DNA of 64,000 nt from Xenophilus sp. E41 (GCF_003671765.1 NZ_QPIB01000043.1:1-64000); one strand, 5' to 3'; shown: positions 35,136-44,740, counted from the first letter of the stretch. A program made the numbers and translations. The notes: generated from the sequence alone by a model not told the origin.

Positions 35136-36953
35136 GTGAGATCGCTTGCCCATCCTCCCCCGGCCGCCGACGCCCCGGCAGCGACCCCGCGCTCCGACGC
35201 CGCCACCTTGCGGCGCCTCTTTCCCTACCTCTGGCAGTACAAGTGGCGCGTGTTCGCCGCGCTGGCCTTCATGGTCGGGGCCAAGGTGGCGAACGTCGGC
35301 GTGCCGGTGCTGCTGAAGAACCTGGTCGACCGCATGACGCTCAAGCCGGGCGACCCGGCGGTGCTGCTGGTCGTGCCGGTGGCGCTGCTGGTGGCCTACG
35401 GGCTGCTGCGCTTCTCCACCTCGCTCTTCACCGAGCTGCGCGAACTGGTCTTCGCCAAGGCGACCGAGGGCGCCTCGCGCAGCATCTCGCTGGAGGTGTT
35501 CCGCCACCTGCATGCGCTGTCGCTGCGCTTCCACCTCGAGCGGCAGACCGGCGGCATGACGCGCGACATCGAGCGCGGCACGCAGGCGGTGCACTCGCTG
35601 ATCTCGTACTCGCTCTACAGCATCGTGCCCACGCTGATCGAGCTGTCGCTGGTGCTGGGCATCCTGGCCGTGAAGTTCGACGCCTGGTTCGCCGTCATCA
35701 CCGGCATCGCGCTGGTGATCTACATCGGCTTCACGGTCACGGTGACCGAGTGGCGCACGCAGTTCCGCAAGATGATGAACGAGCTGGGCTCGAAGGCGCA
35801 GAGCCGGGCCATCGACTCGCTGCTGAACTACGAGACGGTGAAGTACTTCAACAACGAGGACTTCGAGGCCCGCCGCTACGACGAGAACCTGGAGCGCTAC
35901 CGCCGCGCCGCCGTCAGGAGCCAGACCACGCTGTCGCTGCTCAACACCGGCCAGCAGCTGCTCATCGCGCTGAGCCTGGTGGCGATGCTGTGGCGCGCCA
36001 CGCAGGGCGTGGTCGACGGGCGCATGACGCTGGGCGACCTGGTGATGGTCAACGCCTTCATGATCCAGCTGTACATCCCGCTCAACTTCCTGGGCGTGAT
36101 CTACCGCGAGATCAAGCAGAACCTGGTCGACCTGGACAAGATGTTCGCGCTGCTGGAGCGCGAGCGCGAGGTGGCCGATGCGCCGGGCGCGCAGCCGCTG
36201 GACACGCACGACGCCACGGTGCGCTTCGAGAACGTGCGCTTCGCGTACGAGCCTGCGCGGCCGATCCTGCATGGCGTGAGCTTCGAGATTCCGGCGGGCA
36301 AGACCGTGGCGGTGGTCGGCCCCTCGGGCTCGGGCAAGTCGACGCTCGCGCGCCTGCTCTACCGCTTCTACGACATCCAGGAAGGCCACATCCGCATCGG
36401 CGGCCAGGACATCCGCGCCGTGACCCAGGCCAGCCTGCGCCAGGCCATCGGCATCGTGCCGCAGGACACGGTGCTCTTCAACGACACCATCGCCTACAAC
36501 ATCGCCTACGGACGGCCCGGTGCCACGCACGATGAGGTGGTGGCGGCGGCCAAGGCAGCGCGCATCGACGGCTTCATCGCCAACCTGCCGCTGGGCTACG
36601 AGACGGTGGTCGGCGAGCGCGGGCTCAAGCTGTCGGGCGGCGAGAAGCAGCGCGTGGCCATCGCGCGCACGCTGCTCAAGGACCCGCCGATCCTGATCTT
36701 CGACGAAGCCACGTCGGCGCTGGATTCGGCCAACGAACGCGCCATCCAGGCCGAACTGTCGAGCGCCTCGCGCAACAAGACCACGCTGGTCATCGCGCAC
36801 CGGCTGTCGACGGTGGTGGATGCGCACGAGATCCTCGTGCTCGAAGCCGGCGTGATCGTCGAGCGCGGCACCCACGCGCAGTTGCTGGCACTCGGCGGAC
36901 GCTATGCGCAGATGTGGGCGCTGCAGAAGGTCGACGCCGCGCCGATGCTGTGA
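35136..36953 (+). CDS. Atm1/HMT1-type ABC exporter (fused permease-ATPase)
   Basis: This 605-residue half-transporter works as a homodimer in the inner membrane. The permease half has six helices and the family motif YETVKYFNNEDFE, found in mitochondrial Atm1 and bacterial homologues that export glutathione-linked metals or sulfur species. The ATPase half has [29 protein letters not shown] and a switch His in IAHRLST. The start is GTG 35136 with GGGGAGC upstream. It is divergent from yciA. The exact cargo cannot be told from sequence. Confidence 0.9.
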   Translation: MRSLAHPPPAADAPAATPRSDAATLRRLFPYLWQYKWRVFAALAFMVGAKVANVGVPVLLKNLVDRMTLKPGDPAVLLVVPVALLVAYGLLRFSTSLFTELRELVFAKATEGASRSISLEVFRHLHALSLRFHLERQTGGMTRDIERGTQAVHSLISYSLYSIVPTLIELSLVLGILAVKFDAWFAVITGIALVIYIGFTVTVTEWRTQFRKMMNELGSKAQSRAIDSLLNYETVKYFNNEDFEARRYDENLERYRRAAVRSQTTLSLLNTGQQLLIALSLVAMLWRATQGVVDGRMTLGDLVMVNAFMIQLYIPLNFLGVIYREIKQNLVDLDKMFALLEREREVADAPGAQPLDTHDATVRFENVRFAYEPARPILHGVSFEIPAGKTVAVVGPSGSGKSTLARLLYRFYDIQEGHIRIGGQDIRAVTQASLRQAIGIVPQDTVLFNDTIAYNIAYGRPGATHDEVVAAAKAARIDGFIANLPLGYETVVGERGLKLSGGEKQRVAIARTLLKDPPILIFDEATSALDSANERAIQAELSSASRNKTTLVIAHRLSTVVDAHEILVLEAGVIVERGTHAQLLALGGRYAQMWALQKVDAAPML

Positions 36954-37001
36954 CTGCCATTTCGGATCAAAAGGCCTGCGGCGCGCGCCACGCCTGCGCA
37001 G

Positions 37002-37022
37002 GCTGCTATCGTTTCAGGAGCA
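37002..37022. repeat. dispersed GCTGCTATC short repeat, copy 3 (supplies a ribosome-binding site)
   Basis: GCTGCTATCG then TTTCAGGAGCA. The CAGGAG half is positioned as the Shine-Dalgarno of the hydroxyacid dehydrogenase (GTG at 37029). Confidence 0.45.
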
Positions 37023-37028
37023 TTCCAC

Positions 37029-37967
37029 GTGACCGAGAAGATTCCGCTGCTGGTGCTCACCAGCCTCATCCCCGAACACCAGGCCCAGATCGGCGAGGTG
37101 TACGAGCTGATCTACGCCCCCACCGCGGCCGAGCGCCCCGGTGCCGTGGCGGCCAACGCGCAGCGCATCCGCGCGGTGCTGACCATCGGCGTGGTGGGCA
37201 TCACGCCCGAGGAAGTGGCCGCCATGCCGGCGCTGGAGCTGGTGTGCTGCCTGGGCGCCGGCTTCGAGTGCCTGCCGATGGACGTACTGCGCGCCCGCGG
37301 CATCGCCACGGCCAACGGCTCCGGCACCAACGACGACTGCGTGGCCGACCACGCCTTCGGCCTGCTCATCGGCATCGTGCGCGGCATGCGCATGCTCGAC
37401 CGCCAGTGCCGCGAGGGCATCTGGCGCGAGGTCATTCCGCAGCCGCCGAACGTCTCGGGCAAGAAGCTGGGCATCTTCGGCCTGGGCACCATCGGGCAGA
37501 AGATCGCCAAGCGCGCCGCCGGCTTCGACCTGGAGATCGGCTATCACAACCGCAGCGCGCGGCCCGAGCTGCCGCACCGCTACTTCGGCAGCCTGCTCGA
37601 GCTGGCGCAGTGGTGCGACTTCCTGGTGTGCGCCGCGCCCGGCGGGCCGGCCACGCGCCACGCGGTCGATGCGCAGGTGCTCGATGCCCTCGGACCGCAG
37701 GGCTTTCTGGTCAACATCGGCCGCGGCAGCGTGGTCGACACCGAGGCCCTGGCCGCGGCGCTGCGCGACAAGCGCATCGCCGGCGCCGGCCTCGACGTGT
37801 ACGAGAGCGAGCCGAAGCCGCCCGCGCAGCTCATCGGGCTGGACAACCTCTTCATCACGCCGCACATGGCCGGCTGGTCGCCCGAGGCCACGCAGGCCAG
37901 CGTGAACCGCTTCATGGCCAACGCCGAAGGCCACTTCGCGGGGCGCGGCGTCGTCTCGCCCATCTGA
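37029..37967 (+). CDS. D-2-hydroxyacid dehydrogenase (GhrB/hydroxypyruvate reductase-like)
   Basis: This 312-residue NAD(P)-dependent enzyme reduces 2-keto acids such as glyoxylate or hydroxypyruvate. It has FGLGTIGQKIAKRA (cofactor site), then HNRSAR with a basic pair suggesting NADPH, the catalytic Arg in NIGRGSVVD, the Glu in YESEPKPP and the His in ITPHMAGWS. Start GTG 37029 follows CAGGAG by 8 bases. The next gene, an M81 peptidase family member, begins 19 bp later, so the two are co-transcribed. Confidence 0.9.
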   Translation: MTEKIPLLVLTSLIPEHQAQIGEVYELIYAPTAAERPGAVAANAQRIRAVLTIGVVGITPEEVAAMPALELVCCLGAGFECLPMDVLRARGIATANGSGTNDDCVADHAFGLLIGIVRGMRMLDRQCREGIWREVIPQPPNVSGKKLGIFGLGTIGQKIAKRAAGFDLEIGYHNRSARPELPHRYFGSLLELAQWCDFLVCAAPGGPATRHAVDAQVLDALGPQGFLVNIGRGSVVDTEALAAALRDKRIAGAGLDVYESEPKPPAQLIGLDNLFITPHMAGWSPEATQASVNRFMANAEGHFAGRGVVSPI

Positions 37968-37986
37968 CGCATTTGCAGAGCTCGCC

Positions 37987-39489
37987 ATGCACGTGTTCAT
38001 CGCCGGCTTCCAGCACGAGACCAACACCTTCGCGCCGACCAAGGCCGACTGGGCCGCCTTCGAGGCCGGCGCCGGCTTTCCGCCCTACCGGCGCGGTCCG
38101 GAGGTCGTCGAGGCGTACCGCGGCAAAGGCCTGCCGATCGGCGGGTTCATCGACGCGGCCGAGGCGCAGGGCTGGACGCTGTCGCCGTCGGTCTGGGCCG
38201 GGGCCAATCCGTCGGCACACGTCACGCGTGAGGCCTTCGCGCGGATCGCGGGCGAAATCCTCGAGGACCTGGCGCGGGCGCAGAGCGCGGGCCGGGTGGA
38301 CGCGGTCTATCTCGACCTGCACGGCGCCGCCGTGGCCGAGCACCTGGACGACCCCGAGGGCGAGTTGCTGGCCCGCCTGCGCGCCGCGCTCGGCGCGCAG
38401 GTGCCGATCGTCGCCAGCCTGGACCTGCATGCGAACGTGAGCGCGCGCATGCTCGACGAGGCCGATGCACTGGTGGCCTACCGCACCTACCCGCACGTGG
38501 ACATGGCCGACACCGGGCGTCTGGCGGCCACGCTGCTGGCGCGCCGCGTCGCGCGCGGTCGCCGCGAGGCGATGGCGGTGCGCCGGCTCGACTTCCTCTT
38601 GCCGCTGAACGTGCAGAGCACCATGACCGCGCCGGCCGACGCCGTCTACGACGCGCTGCGCGCGCTGGACGCGGCGCACGGCACCGTGCTGAGCTTCGCC
38701 ACCGGCTTTCCCGCGGCCGACATCGCCGAGTGCGGCCCGGTCGTCTGGGCCTACGGCGACGCGGCCCAGGCGGCGGTGGACGCGCTGTTCGCCCGCATCG
38801 ACCAGCCGCGCGCGCAGTGGCGCCTGGACCTCAAGACGCCGGCCGAGGCCGTGCAGGCCGCGCTGGACGGCGCCGCGCACGGTGCCGGCCCGGTGGTCAT
38901 TGCCGACACGCAGGACAACCCCGGCGCCGGCGGCGACAGCAACACCACCGGGCTGCTGCATGCCTTGCTGGCCGCCGGCGCGGGCACGCGTTTCCCCTGC
39001 CAGGTGGCGCTGGGCCTGCTGGCCGACCCGGAGGCCGCGGCCGCGGCGCACGCCGCCGGCGAGGGCGCGCAGATCGAACTGCGCCTGGGCCGCTCGGTGC
39101 CGACCTGGGGCGGGCAGTTCAGCGACCCGCCGGTGCCGGTGCAGGCCACGGTGCGCCGGCTCTCCGATGGCGAGGTGATGCTCCTCGGCCCGATGGGCAT
39201 GGGCGGCACGTTGTCGCTCGGCCCATGCGCCTGCCTCGAGGTGCAGGGCGTGCTCGTCGGCGTGAGCACGCACAAGACGCAGATGCTCGACCGTGAGCTG
39301 TTCCGTTTCCTGGGCATCGAGCCCGAGCGCATGCGGGTGCTGGTGGTGAAGAGCTCGGTGCATTTCCGCGCCGACTTCGCGCCCATCGCCAGCACCATCC
39401 TGGTCGCGAAGGCGCCAGGGCCGATGGCGGCCGATCCGGGCGACCTGCCGTGGACGCGGCTGCCGTCCACGATGGCGCTGCGCCCCTAG
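37987..39489 (+). CDS. M81 family metallopeptidase (MlrC/microcystinase C-like)
   Basis: The 500-residue protein has the N-terminal DUF1485 zinc domain starting MHVFIAGFQHETNTF (zinc-ligand His) and YLDLHGAAV, and the C-terminal MlrC domain with DNPGAGGDSNTTG and VKSSVHFRADFAPIA. MlrC removes the last residues of linearised microcystin, but most homologues occur in bacteria with no microcystin pathway and act on unknown small peptides or amides. Pairing with a hydroxyacid dehydrogenase suggests a catabolic unit for a substituted hydroxyacid; this is inference. Confidence 0.9.
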   Translation: MHVFIAGFQHETNTFAPTKADWAAFEAGAGFPPYRRGPEVVEAYRGKGLPIGGFIDAAEAQGWTLSPSVWAGANPSAHVTREAFARIAGEILEDLARAQSAGRVDAVYLDLHGAAVAEHLDDPEGELLARLRAALGAQVPIVASLDLHANVSARMLDEADALVAYRTYPHVDMADTGRLAATLLARRVARGRREAMAVRRLDFLLPLNVQSTMTAPADAVYDALRALDAAHGTVLSFATGFPAADIAECGPVVWAYGDAAQAAVDALFARIDQPRAQWRLDLKTPAEAVQAALDGAAHGAGPVVIADTQDNPGAGGDSNTTGLLHALLAAGAGTRFPCQVALGLLADPEAAAAAHAAGEGAQIELRLGRSVPTWGGQFSDPPVPVQATVRRLSDGEVMLLGPMGMGGTLSLGPCACLEVQGVLVGVSTHKTQMLDRELFRFLGIEPERMRVLVVKSSVHFRADFAPIASTILVAKAPGPMAADPGDLPWTRLPSTMALRP

Positions 39490-39499
39490 GCAGGGCGCT

Positions 39500-40954
39500 T
39501 CAGTCGGCGAGCGAGGCCAGCACAGGCGGCCGCAGCGCCGACCATGGGCAGGCTTCGTCGTAGGCCTGGCCCGCACCGAGCACCGCGAGGTCGGCGTTCA
39601 CCGGCCCGGCCAGCTGCAGGCCCATCGGCAGGCCCTGCGGGCCGAAGCCGGCGCGCAGGTTCAGCGTGGGCAGGCCGGCCAGGGTGAAGGGCGTGACGAT
39701 CTCCATCCAGCGGTGGTAGGTGTCGCTCGGCACGTCGGCCACGTGGTCGGGCCAGTGCAGTTCGGCGTCGAAGGGAAAGACCTGCGCCGTCGGCGCGGCG
39801 ACCAGGTCGAAGCGCTCGAACAGCCGCACGAATGCGCGGTAGACGTTCGATCGGTACAGCGAAGCCTGGTACAGCGAGGCCGCGTCCAGGTGGCGGCTCT
39901 GGTCGATCTCCCACAGCGCCTCGGGCTTGACCCGGGGACGGTGCTTCGGGTCGGTCACCAGCGCACCCAGTTTGCCGCCCACCAGCAGTTGCCGCAGGCG
40001 CAGCCAGGCCGTCCAGTTCTGCTCGCGCGGGACGTCGAGCGTGCAGGCCTCGACGTGGGCGCCCAGGTCGGCGAAGGTCTTCAGCGCCGACTCGCACAGC
40101 GGCAGGATGCCGGGCGCGGTGGGCAGGTCCGGCCACAGGCTGCCGAGCCAGCCGATGCGCAGGCCCTGCACCTGCGTGGGCAGGCGCAGCTCGTCGGGCG
40201 TGGGCAATGCCTGGGGCAGGGACAGCGGCAGCCGCGGGTCGAAGCCGGCCTGCACGCACAGCAGCCGGGCCGCGTCCTCGACCGTGCGGCCCATCGGGCC
40301 GTCGGTGCCCAATTGCTGGAAGAACAGTTCGTCGTCGGGGCCGCCCGGCACGCGCCCGCGCGAGGGCCGGAAGCCGACGACGTTGTTGAAGGCCGCGGGG
40401 TTGCGCAGCGAGCCCATCATGTCGCTGCCGTCGGCCACGGGCAGCATCCCGAGCGCCAGTGCCACCGCCGCGCCACCGCTGCTGCCACCTGCGCTCCTCG
40501 ATGGCTCCCAGGCATTGCGGGTGGTGCCGAAGACGGTGTTGTAGGTGTGCGAACCCAGCCCGAATTCGGGCGTGTTGCTCTTGCCGATCATGATCGCGCC
40601 GGCGGCCCGGGCGCGCGCCACGTGGGGGCTGTCCTGCCGCGCCGGGCTTTTCGGCGTGAGCGGCGAGCCCATCGAGGTCGGCAGGCCGGCGCAGTGGCTG
40701 AGGTCCTTGGGCGCGAAAGGAAAGCCGTGCATCCAGCCGGCGCGTTCACCGCGTGCCAGGCGGGCGTCGCAGGCGTCGGCCTCGGCCCGCAGTTCTTCGG
40801 GCGGGCGCAGTGCGACCAGCGCGTTGAAGCGTGGGTTGAGCGCTTCGATGCGCGCCAGGGTCGCGTCCATGAGTTCGCGGGCGCTGCAGTCGCGCCGGGC
40901 GATGCGGCGCGACAGTTCGGTGGCGCTGAGGTCGAGCAGTTCGGTGGCGGGCAT
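39500..40954 (-). CDS. Amidase-signature family amidase
   Basis: This 484-residue Ser-Ser-Lys hydrolase cleaves C-N amide bonds. The triad is visible: Lys83 in FAPKDLSH, the cis-serine in SAGGSSGGAA (158/159) and Ser184 in MMGSLRNPAAF. The usual glycines before the nucleophile read DMMGS instead of DxGGS. The family spans GatA, nicotinamidase-like and aryl-amide enzymes, so the substrate is not assignable. It is divergent from a LysR gene (73 bp), which is the probable regulator. It converges with the M81 gene, 10 bp apart. Confidence 0.9.
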   Translation of the reverse strand: MPATELLDLSATELSRRIARRDCSARELMDATLARIEALNPRFNALVALRPPEELRAEADACDARLARGERAGWMHGFPFAPKDLSHCAGLPTSMGSPLTPKSPARQDSPHVARARAAGAIMIGKSNTPEFGLGSHTYNTVFGTTRNAWEPSRSAGGSSGGAAVALALGMLPVADGSDMMGSLRNPAAFNNVVGFRPSRGRVPGGPDDELFFQQLGTDGPMGRTVEDAARLLCVQAGFDPRLPLSLPQALPTPDELRLPTQVQGLRIGWLGSLWPDLPTAPGILPLCESALKTFADLGAHVEACTLDVPREQNWTAWLRLRQLLVGGKLGALVTDPKHRPRVKPEALWEIDQSRHLDAASLYQASLYRSNVYRAFVRLFERFDLVAAPTAQVFPFDAELHWPDHVADVPSDTYHRWMEIVTPFTLAGLPTLNLRAGFGPQGLPMGLQLAGPVNADLAVLGAGQAYDEACPWSALRPPVLASLAD

Positions 40955-41027
40955 GGCGTCGGGGCGGGCAGGGGAGGGCGGATGCCGCGCAGTATGAGCG
41001 CTGGCGCCGCAGCCATAATCCCGCCCC

Positions 41028-42011
41028 ATGGAAACCAAGTGGCTCGAGGACTTCGTGAGCCTCGCCGAGACCCGCAGCTTCAGTCGCTCGGCGCAGTTGC
41101 GGCACGTCACCCAGCCCGCGTTTTCGCGGCGCATCCAGGCGCTGGAGGGCTGGGCCGGCACCGACCTGGTGGACCGCAGTTCCTACCCCACGCGGCTCAC
41201 GCCCGCCGGCCAGACCCTGTACGGACAGGCGCTGGAGATGCTGCAGGCCCTGCAGAGCACCCGGGCCATGCTGCGCGGCCATTCGGCGGTGGCGCAGGAC
41301 GTGATCGAGTTCGCCGTGCCGCACACGCTGGCCTTTACCTTCTTCCCGGCCTGGGTCACCAGCCTGCGCGAGCAGTTCGGGCCGCTCAAGAGCCGGCTCA
41401 TCGCGCTGAACGTGCACGACGCGGTCCTGCGCCTGGTCGAAGGCAACTGCGATCTGCTCATCGCCTACCACCACCCCTCCCAGCCGCTGCAGCTGGACGC
41501 CAACCGCTACGAGATGGTCCACCTCGGCGAGGAGGTGGTCGCGCCCTGGGTGCGTCCCGATGCGGGCGGCGCCCCGCGCTACCGGCTGCCGGGGCAGCCA
41601 GGGCGCCCCCTGCCTTACCTCGGCTACGCGCCGGGCGCGTACCTGGGCCGCGTGGTGGACCAGTTGCTCAAGGCCTCGGGCACGCCGATCCATCTCGACC
41701 GCGTCTACGAAACCGACATGGCCGAAGGCCTCAAGGTCATGGCGCTGGAGGGGCACGGCATTGCCTTCCTGCCCGAGAGCGCGGTGCGCAAGGAAGTGCG
41801 CGCCCGCAAGCTCGTGAGCGCGCTGCCGCCCGAGATGGGGCCTCTCGAAGCCACGATGGAGATCCGCGCCTACCGCGAACGCCCGAGTGCCCCGGCTGCC
41901 ACGAAAGGGGTGGGCAAGGCGACGCGCCACGAGGACAGCGGCAGCCTGCAGCCCAAGCGTGCGGCAGACGCGCTCTGGGGCTACCTCGCCAGCACGCAGA
42001 AGGCCAGTTGA
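41028..42011 (+). CDS. LysR-family regulator, HypT/YjiE-like
   Basis: This 327-residue regulator begins METKWLEDFVSLAETRSFSRSAQLRHV, a near-signature of the HypT/YjiE subgroup, followed by TQPAFSRRIQALE. The effector domain runs from ~90 with IEFAVPHTLAFTF. E. coli HypT responds to hypochlorite through methionines, but many subgroup members are local regulators of catabolic genes. Here the divergent amidase gene is the obvious candidate target. The ~45 C-terminal residues are basic and low-complexity. Confidence 0.88.
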   Translation: METKWLEDFVSLAETRSFSRSAQLRHVTQPAFSRRIQALEGWAGTDLVDRSSYPTRLTPAGQTLYGQALEMLQALQSTRAMLRGHSAVAQDVIEFAVPHTLAFTFFPAWVTSLREQFGPLKSRLIALNVHDAVLRLVEGNCDLLIAYHHPSQPLQLDANRYEMVHLGEEVVAPWVRPDAGGAPRYRLPGQPGRPLPYLGYAPGAYLGRVVDQLLKASGTPIHLDRVYETDMAEGLKVMALEGHGIAFLPESAVRKEVRARKLVSALPPEMGPLEATMEIRAYRERPSAPAATKGVGKATRHEDSGSLQPKRAADALWGYLASTQKAS

Positions 42012-42167
42012 TCAGGGTTTACCAGTGCCATCTCGGGCCCGTGGCGATGGGTGACGGGCATTTTTCGCGGGCCATAAGTTTTTTGCATGACCCCGTCCGG
42101 ATACAGCATTGGTGTGAACGGAATGTGACCCCTACAGTCGCCCGCTGTCTGCTGTCACGCAACCGCA

Positions 42168-42194
42168 CGCACGTCCGCCGGACGTGCGTTTTTT
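42168..42194 (+). terminator. intrinsic terminator in the aspA leader (possible attenuator)
   Basis: A 9-bp perfect stem (CGCACGTCC at 42168 with GGACGTGCG at 42180) with a 3-base loop is followed by six T residues. It ends only 24 bp before the aspA ATG. A sigma-70-like candidate lies upstream: TTGGTG near 42110 and TACAGT near 42134, 18 bp apart. If that promoter serves aspA, the hairpin would act as an attenuator; otherwise it ends the LysR transcript. Confidence 0.7.
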
Positions 42195-42218
42195 CAACCT
42201 GAAGGGTGCCGCGCTGCG

Positions 42219-43688
42219 ATGGAATCCAACTTCCGTATCGAACATGATTTCCTCGGCGAGAAGCAGATTCCGGCCGTGGCCTACTGGGGCGTGCACACCG
42301 CACGCGCGGTCGAGAACTTCCCCATCTCGGGCACCCGCGTCTCGGCCATGCCCGACCTGGTGCGCGCGCTGGCCCACGTCAAGAAGGCAGCGGCGCGCGC
42401 CAACGCCGACCTGGGCGCGCTGGGCCGTGAACGGGCGGGCGCGATCATCCTGGCCTGCGAGGACCTGATCGAGGGCAAGTTGCTCGACGAGTTCGTGGTC
42501 GACGTCATCCAGGGCGGGGCGGGCACCTCCACCAACATGAACGCCAACGAGGTGATCTGCAACCTCGCGCTGGAGAAGCTGGGCCACGAGAAGGCGCGCT
42601 ACGACGTGCTGCATCCCAACGACCACGTCAACGCCTCGCAGAGCACCAACGACGTCTACCCCACGGCCGTGCGCCTCGCGCTGTGGTTCGCGCTCGGCCG
42701 GCTGCTGGAGGCGATGGCCGACCTGCGCGCGGGTTTCGAGGCCAAGGCGCTGGAGTTCCGCGACATCCTGAAGATCGGCCGCACCCAGCTGCAGGACGCG
42801 GTGCCGATGACCCTGGGCCAGGAATTCCTCACCTACGCGGTGATGATCGAGGAGGACGAGGCCCGCGTGCGCGAGGCCCGCGCGCTCATCGAGGAGATCA
42901 ACCTCGGCGCCACGGCCATCGGCACCGGCATCAACGCGCCGCACGGCTACGCCAACCTGGCCTGCCAGTACCTGGCCGAGCAGACCGGCGTGCCGCTCAA
43001 GCAGGCGGCCAACCTCATCGAGGCCACGCAGGACACCGGCGCCTTCGTGCAGCTGTCGGGCGTGCTCAAGCGCGTGGCGACCAAGCTGTCGAAGACCTGC
43101 AACGACCTGCGGCTGCTGTCCAGCGGGCCGCAGGCCGGATTCGGCGAGATCCGCCTGCCCGCGCGCCAGGCCGGCTCGTCGATCATGCCGGGCAAGGTCA
43201 ACCCCGTGATCCCGGAGGTGATGAACCAGGTGGCCTTCGAAGTCATCGGCAACGACATCACCGTGACGCTGGCGTCCGAGGCGGGGCAGCTGCAGCTCAA
43301 CGCTTTCGAGCCGATCATGGGCTGGAGCCTGTTCAAGAGCATCCAGCACCTGGGCAACGCCTGCGGCACGCTGCGCCGCAACTGTGTGGACGGCATCGAG
43401 GCCAACCGCGAGTTCCTGGCCAGGCGCGTGCGCGAGTCGGTGACGCTGGTCACCGCGCTCAATCCCATCATCGGCTACGAGAAGGCCGCGCTGATCGCCA
43501 AGACGGCGCTGGCCACCGGCGGCCCGATCGACCTCGTGGCCGAGTCGCTGGGCATCCTCACCCGCGAGCAGATGGACGCGCTGCTCGTCCCCGAACATCT
43601 GACGCAACCCGTGAGATTGTCCACACCCGTCCCTGCGGCGGCGGTGCCGACGGGCACGGAGGCTGCTAATCCATTGCCTTCGACGTGA
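42219..43688 (+). CDS. aspA: Aspartate ammonia-lyase (aspartase)
   Basis: AspA reversibly converts L-aspartate to fumarate and ammonia. The 489-residue protein has the fumarase/aspartase signature GSSIMPGKVNP at 319-329 with the catalytic Ser, plus GGAGTSTNMNANEV at 99-112 and THxNASQSTND-like HVNASQSTND. It is larger than the E. coli enzyme by ~11 C-terminal residues, rich in Pro/Ala/Thr. Binding-protein-dependent glutamate/aspartate uptake genes follow on the same strand, forming an import-and-use unit. A terminator hairpin lies 24 bp before its start. Confidence 0.95.
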   Translation: MESNFRIEHDFLGEKQIPAVAYWGVHTARAVENFPISGTRVSAMPDLVRALAHVKKAAARANADLGALGRERAGAIILACEDLIEGKLLDEFVVDVIQGGAGTSTNMNANEVICNLALEKLGHEKARYDVLHPNDHVNASQSTNDVYPTAVRLALWFALGRLLEAMADLRAGFEAKALEFRDILKIGRTQLQDAVPMTLGQEFLTYAVMIEEDEARVREARALIEEINLGATAIGTGINAPHGYANLACQYLAEQTGVPLKQAANLIEATQDTGAFVQLSGVLKRVATKLSKTCNDLRLLSSGPQAGFGEIRLPARQAGSSIMPGKVNPVIPEVMNQVAFEVIGNDITVTLASEAGQLQLNAFEPIMGWSLFKSIQHLGNACGTLRRNCVDGIEANREFLARRVRESVTLVTALNPIIGYEKAALIAKTALATGGPIDLVAESLGILTREQMDALLVPEHLTQPVRLSTPVPAAAVPTGTEAANPLPST

Positions 43689-43843
43689 TGACGGAACCCA
43701 CGCACCAGACGGGCGCTCGACCCCGCCACGGCCCACCCCATTCAGTGCGCCGTGCACCGGGGTGGGTACCGATGCGCCCAACAAAAGTGTGTGTCTAGAA
43801 TTTCACCTTGTTTCTTCCTATCCATTTCCCAAGGAGTCTCTTC

Positions 43844-44740
43844 ATGAAAAAGCAATTGCTCGCGCTCGCAGTGACCGCGTTCGTGGCCACCGGCGCGTTC
43901 GCGCAGGCCACCGACACGCTGGCCAAGATCAAGGAGCGCGGCGCGGTCAACCTCGGCGTGCGTGATTCGTCGGGCCTGGCCTTTACGCTGGGCGGTGGCA
44001 AGTACGTCGGCTTCCACACCGAAATGGCCGAGAACATCATCAAGGACCTGGGCAAGGAGCTCGGCAAGCCGCTGACCATCAACTACCAGGTGATCACCTC
44101 GCAGAACCGCGTGCCCCTGGTGCAGAACGGCACCATCGACTTCGAGTGCGGCTCCACCACCAACAACACGGCCCGCCAGAAGGACGTCGACTTCGCCTAC
44201 ACCACCTACGTGGAAGAAGTGCGCATCCTCACCAAGGCCAACTCCGGCATCAACGGCATCGCCGACCTGAAGGGCAAGACGGTCGCCACCACCACCGGCA
44301 CCACCTCGGTCCAGACCCTGCGCAAGAACAAGCGCGCCGAGAACGTCGACTTCAAGGAAGTCATGGGCAAGGACCACGCCGACAGCTTCCTGCTGCTCGA
44401 GTCGGGCCGCGCCGATGCCTTCGTGATGGACGGCTCCATCCTGGCCGCCAACGCCGCCAAGTCGAAGAACCCCAAGGACTTCAAGATCGTCGGCGAAGTG
44501 CTGTCGGTCGAGCCCATCGCCTGCATGCTGCCCAAGGGCGACGCCAAGCTGAAGAAGGCCATCGACGACAGCATCGTGCGCCAGATCAAGGACGGCTCGC
44601 TGGCCAAGCTGTACGACAAGTGGTTCACGCAACCCATCCCGCCGAACAACGTTAACCTGAACATGCCGGCATCGGAAGGCACCAAGGCCGCCTGGGCCAA
44701 CCCGAACGACAAGCCCATGGAAGCCTACGCCCCCAAGTAA
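43844..44740 (+). CDS. gltI: Glutamate/aspartate ABC transporter, periplasmic binding protein
   Basis: The 298-residue protein binds acidic amino acids in the periplasm for GltJKL. The signal peptide (MKKQLLALAVTAFVATGAFA) is cleaved before QATDTLAKIKERG. The family 3 solute-binding core shows LGVRDSSGLAF, ECGSTTNNTARQKDVDFAYT and VATTTGTTSVQTL, close to E. coli GltI. AAGGAG precedes the ATG. A terminator-like hairpin separates it from the permease genes, which would give more binding protein than membrane complex. Confidence 0.94.
   Translation: MKKQLLALAVTAFVATGAFAQATDTLAKIKERGAVNLGVRDSSGLAFTLGGGKYVGFHTEMAENIIKDLGKELGKPLTINYQVITSQNRVPLVQNGTIDFECGSTTNNTARQKDVDFAYTTYVEEVRILTKANSGINGIADLKGKTVATTTGTTSVQTLRKNKRAENVDFKEVMGKDHADSFLLLESGRADAFVMDGSILAANAAKSKNPKDFKIVGEVLSVEPIACMLPKGDAKLKKAIDDSIVRQIKDGSLAKLYDKWFTQPIPPNNVNLNMPASEGTKAAWANPNDKPMEAYAPK

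Noticed and set aside
35243-36535. Second plus-strand open frame inside the Atm1-type exporter
   Set aside because: It is an alternative frame of the exporter, rich in Arg, Ala, Gly and His with no domain, as expected from high-GC coding DNA.
43689-43843. CCCACCCC/GGGGTGGG inverted repeat downstream of aspA as an intrinsic terminator
   Set aside because: The arms pair, but the loop is long and no T tract follows, so I cannot support a terminator call.
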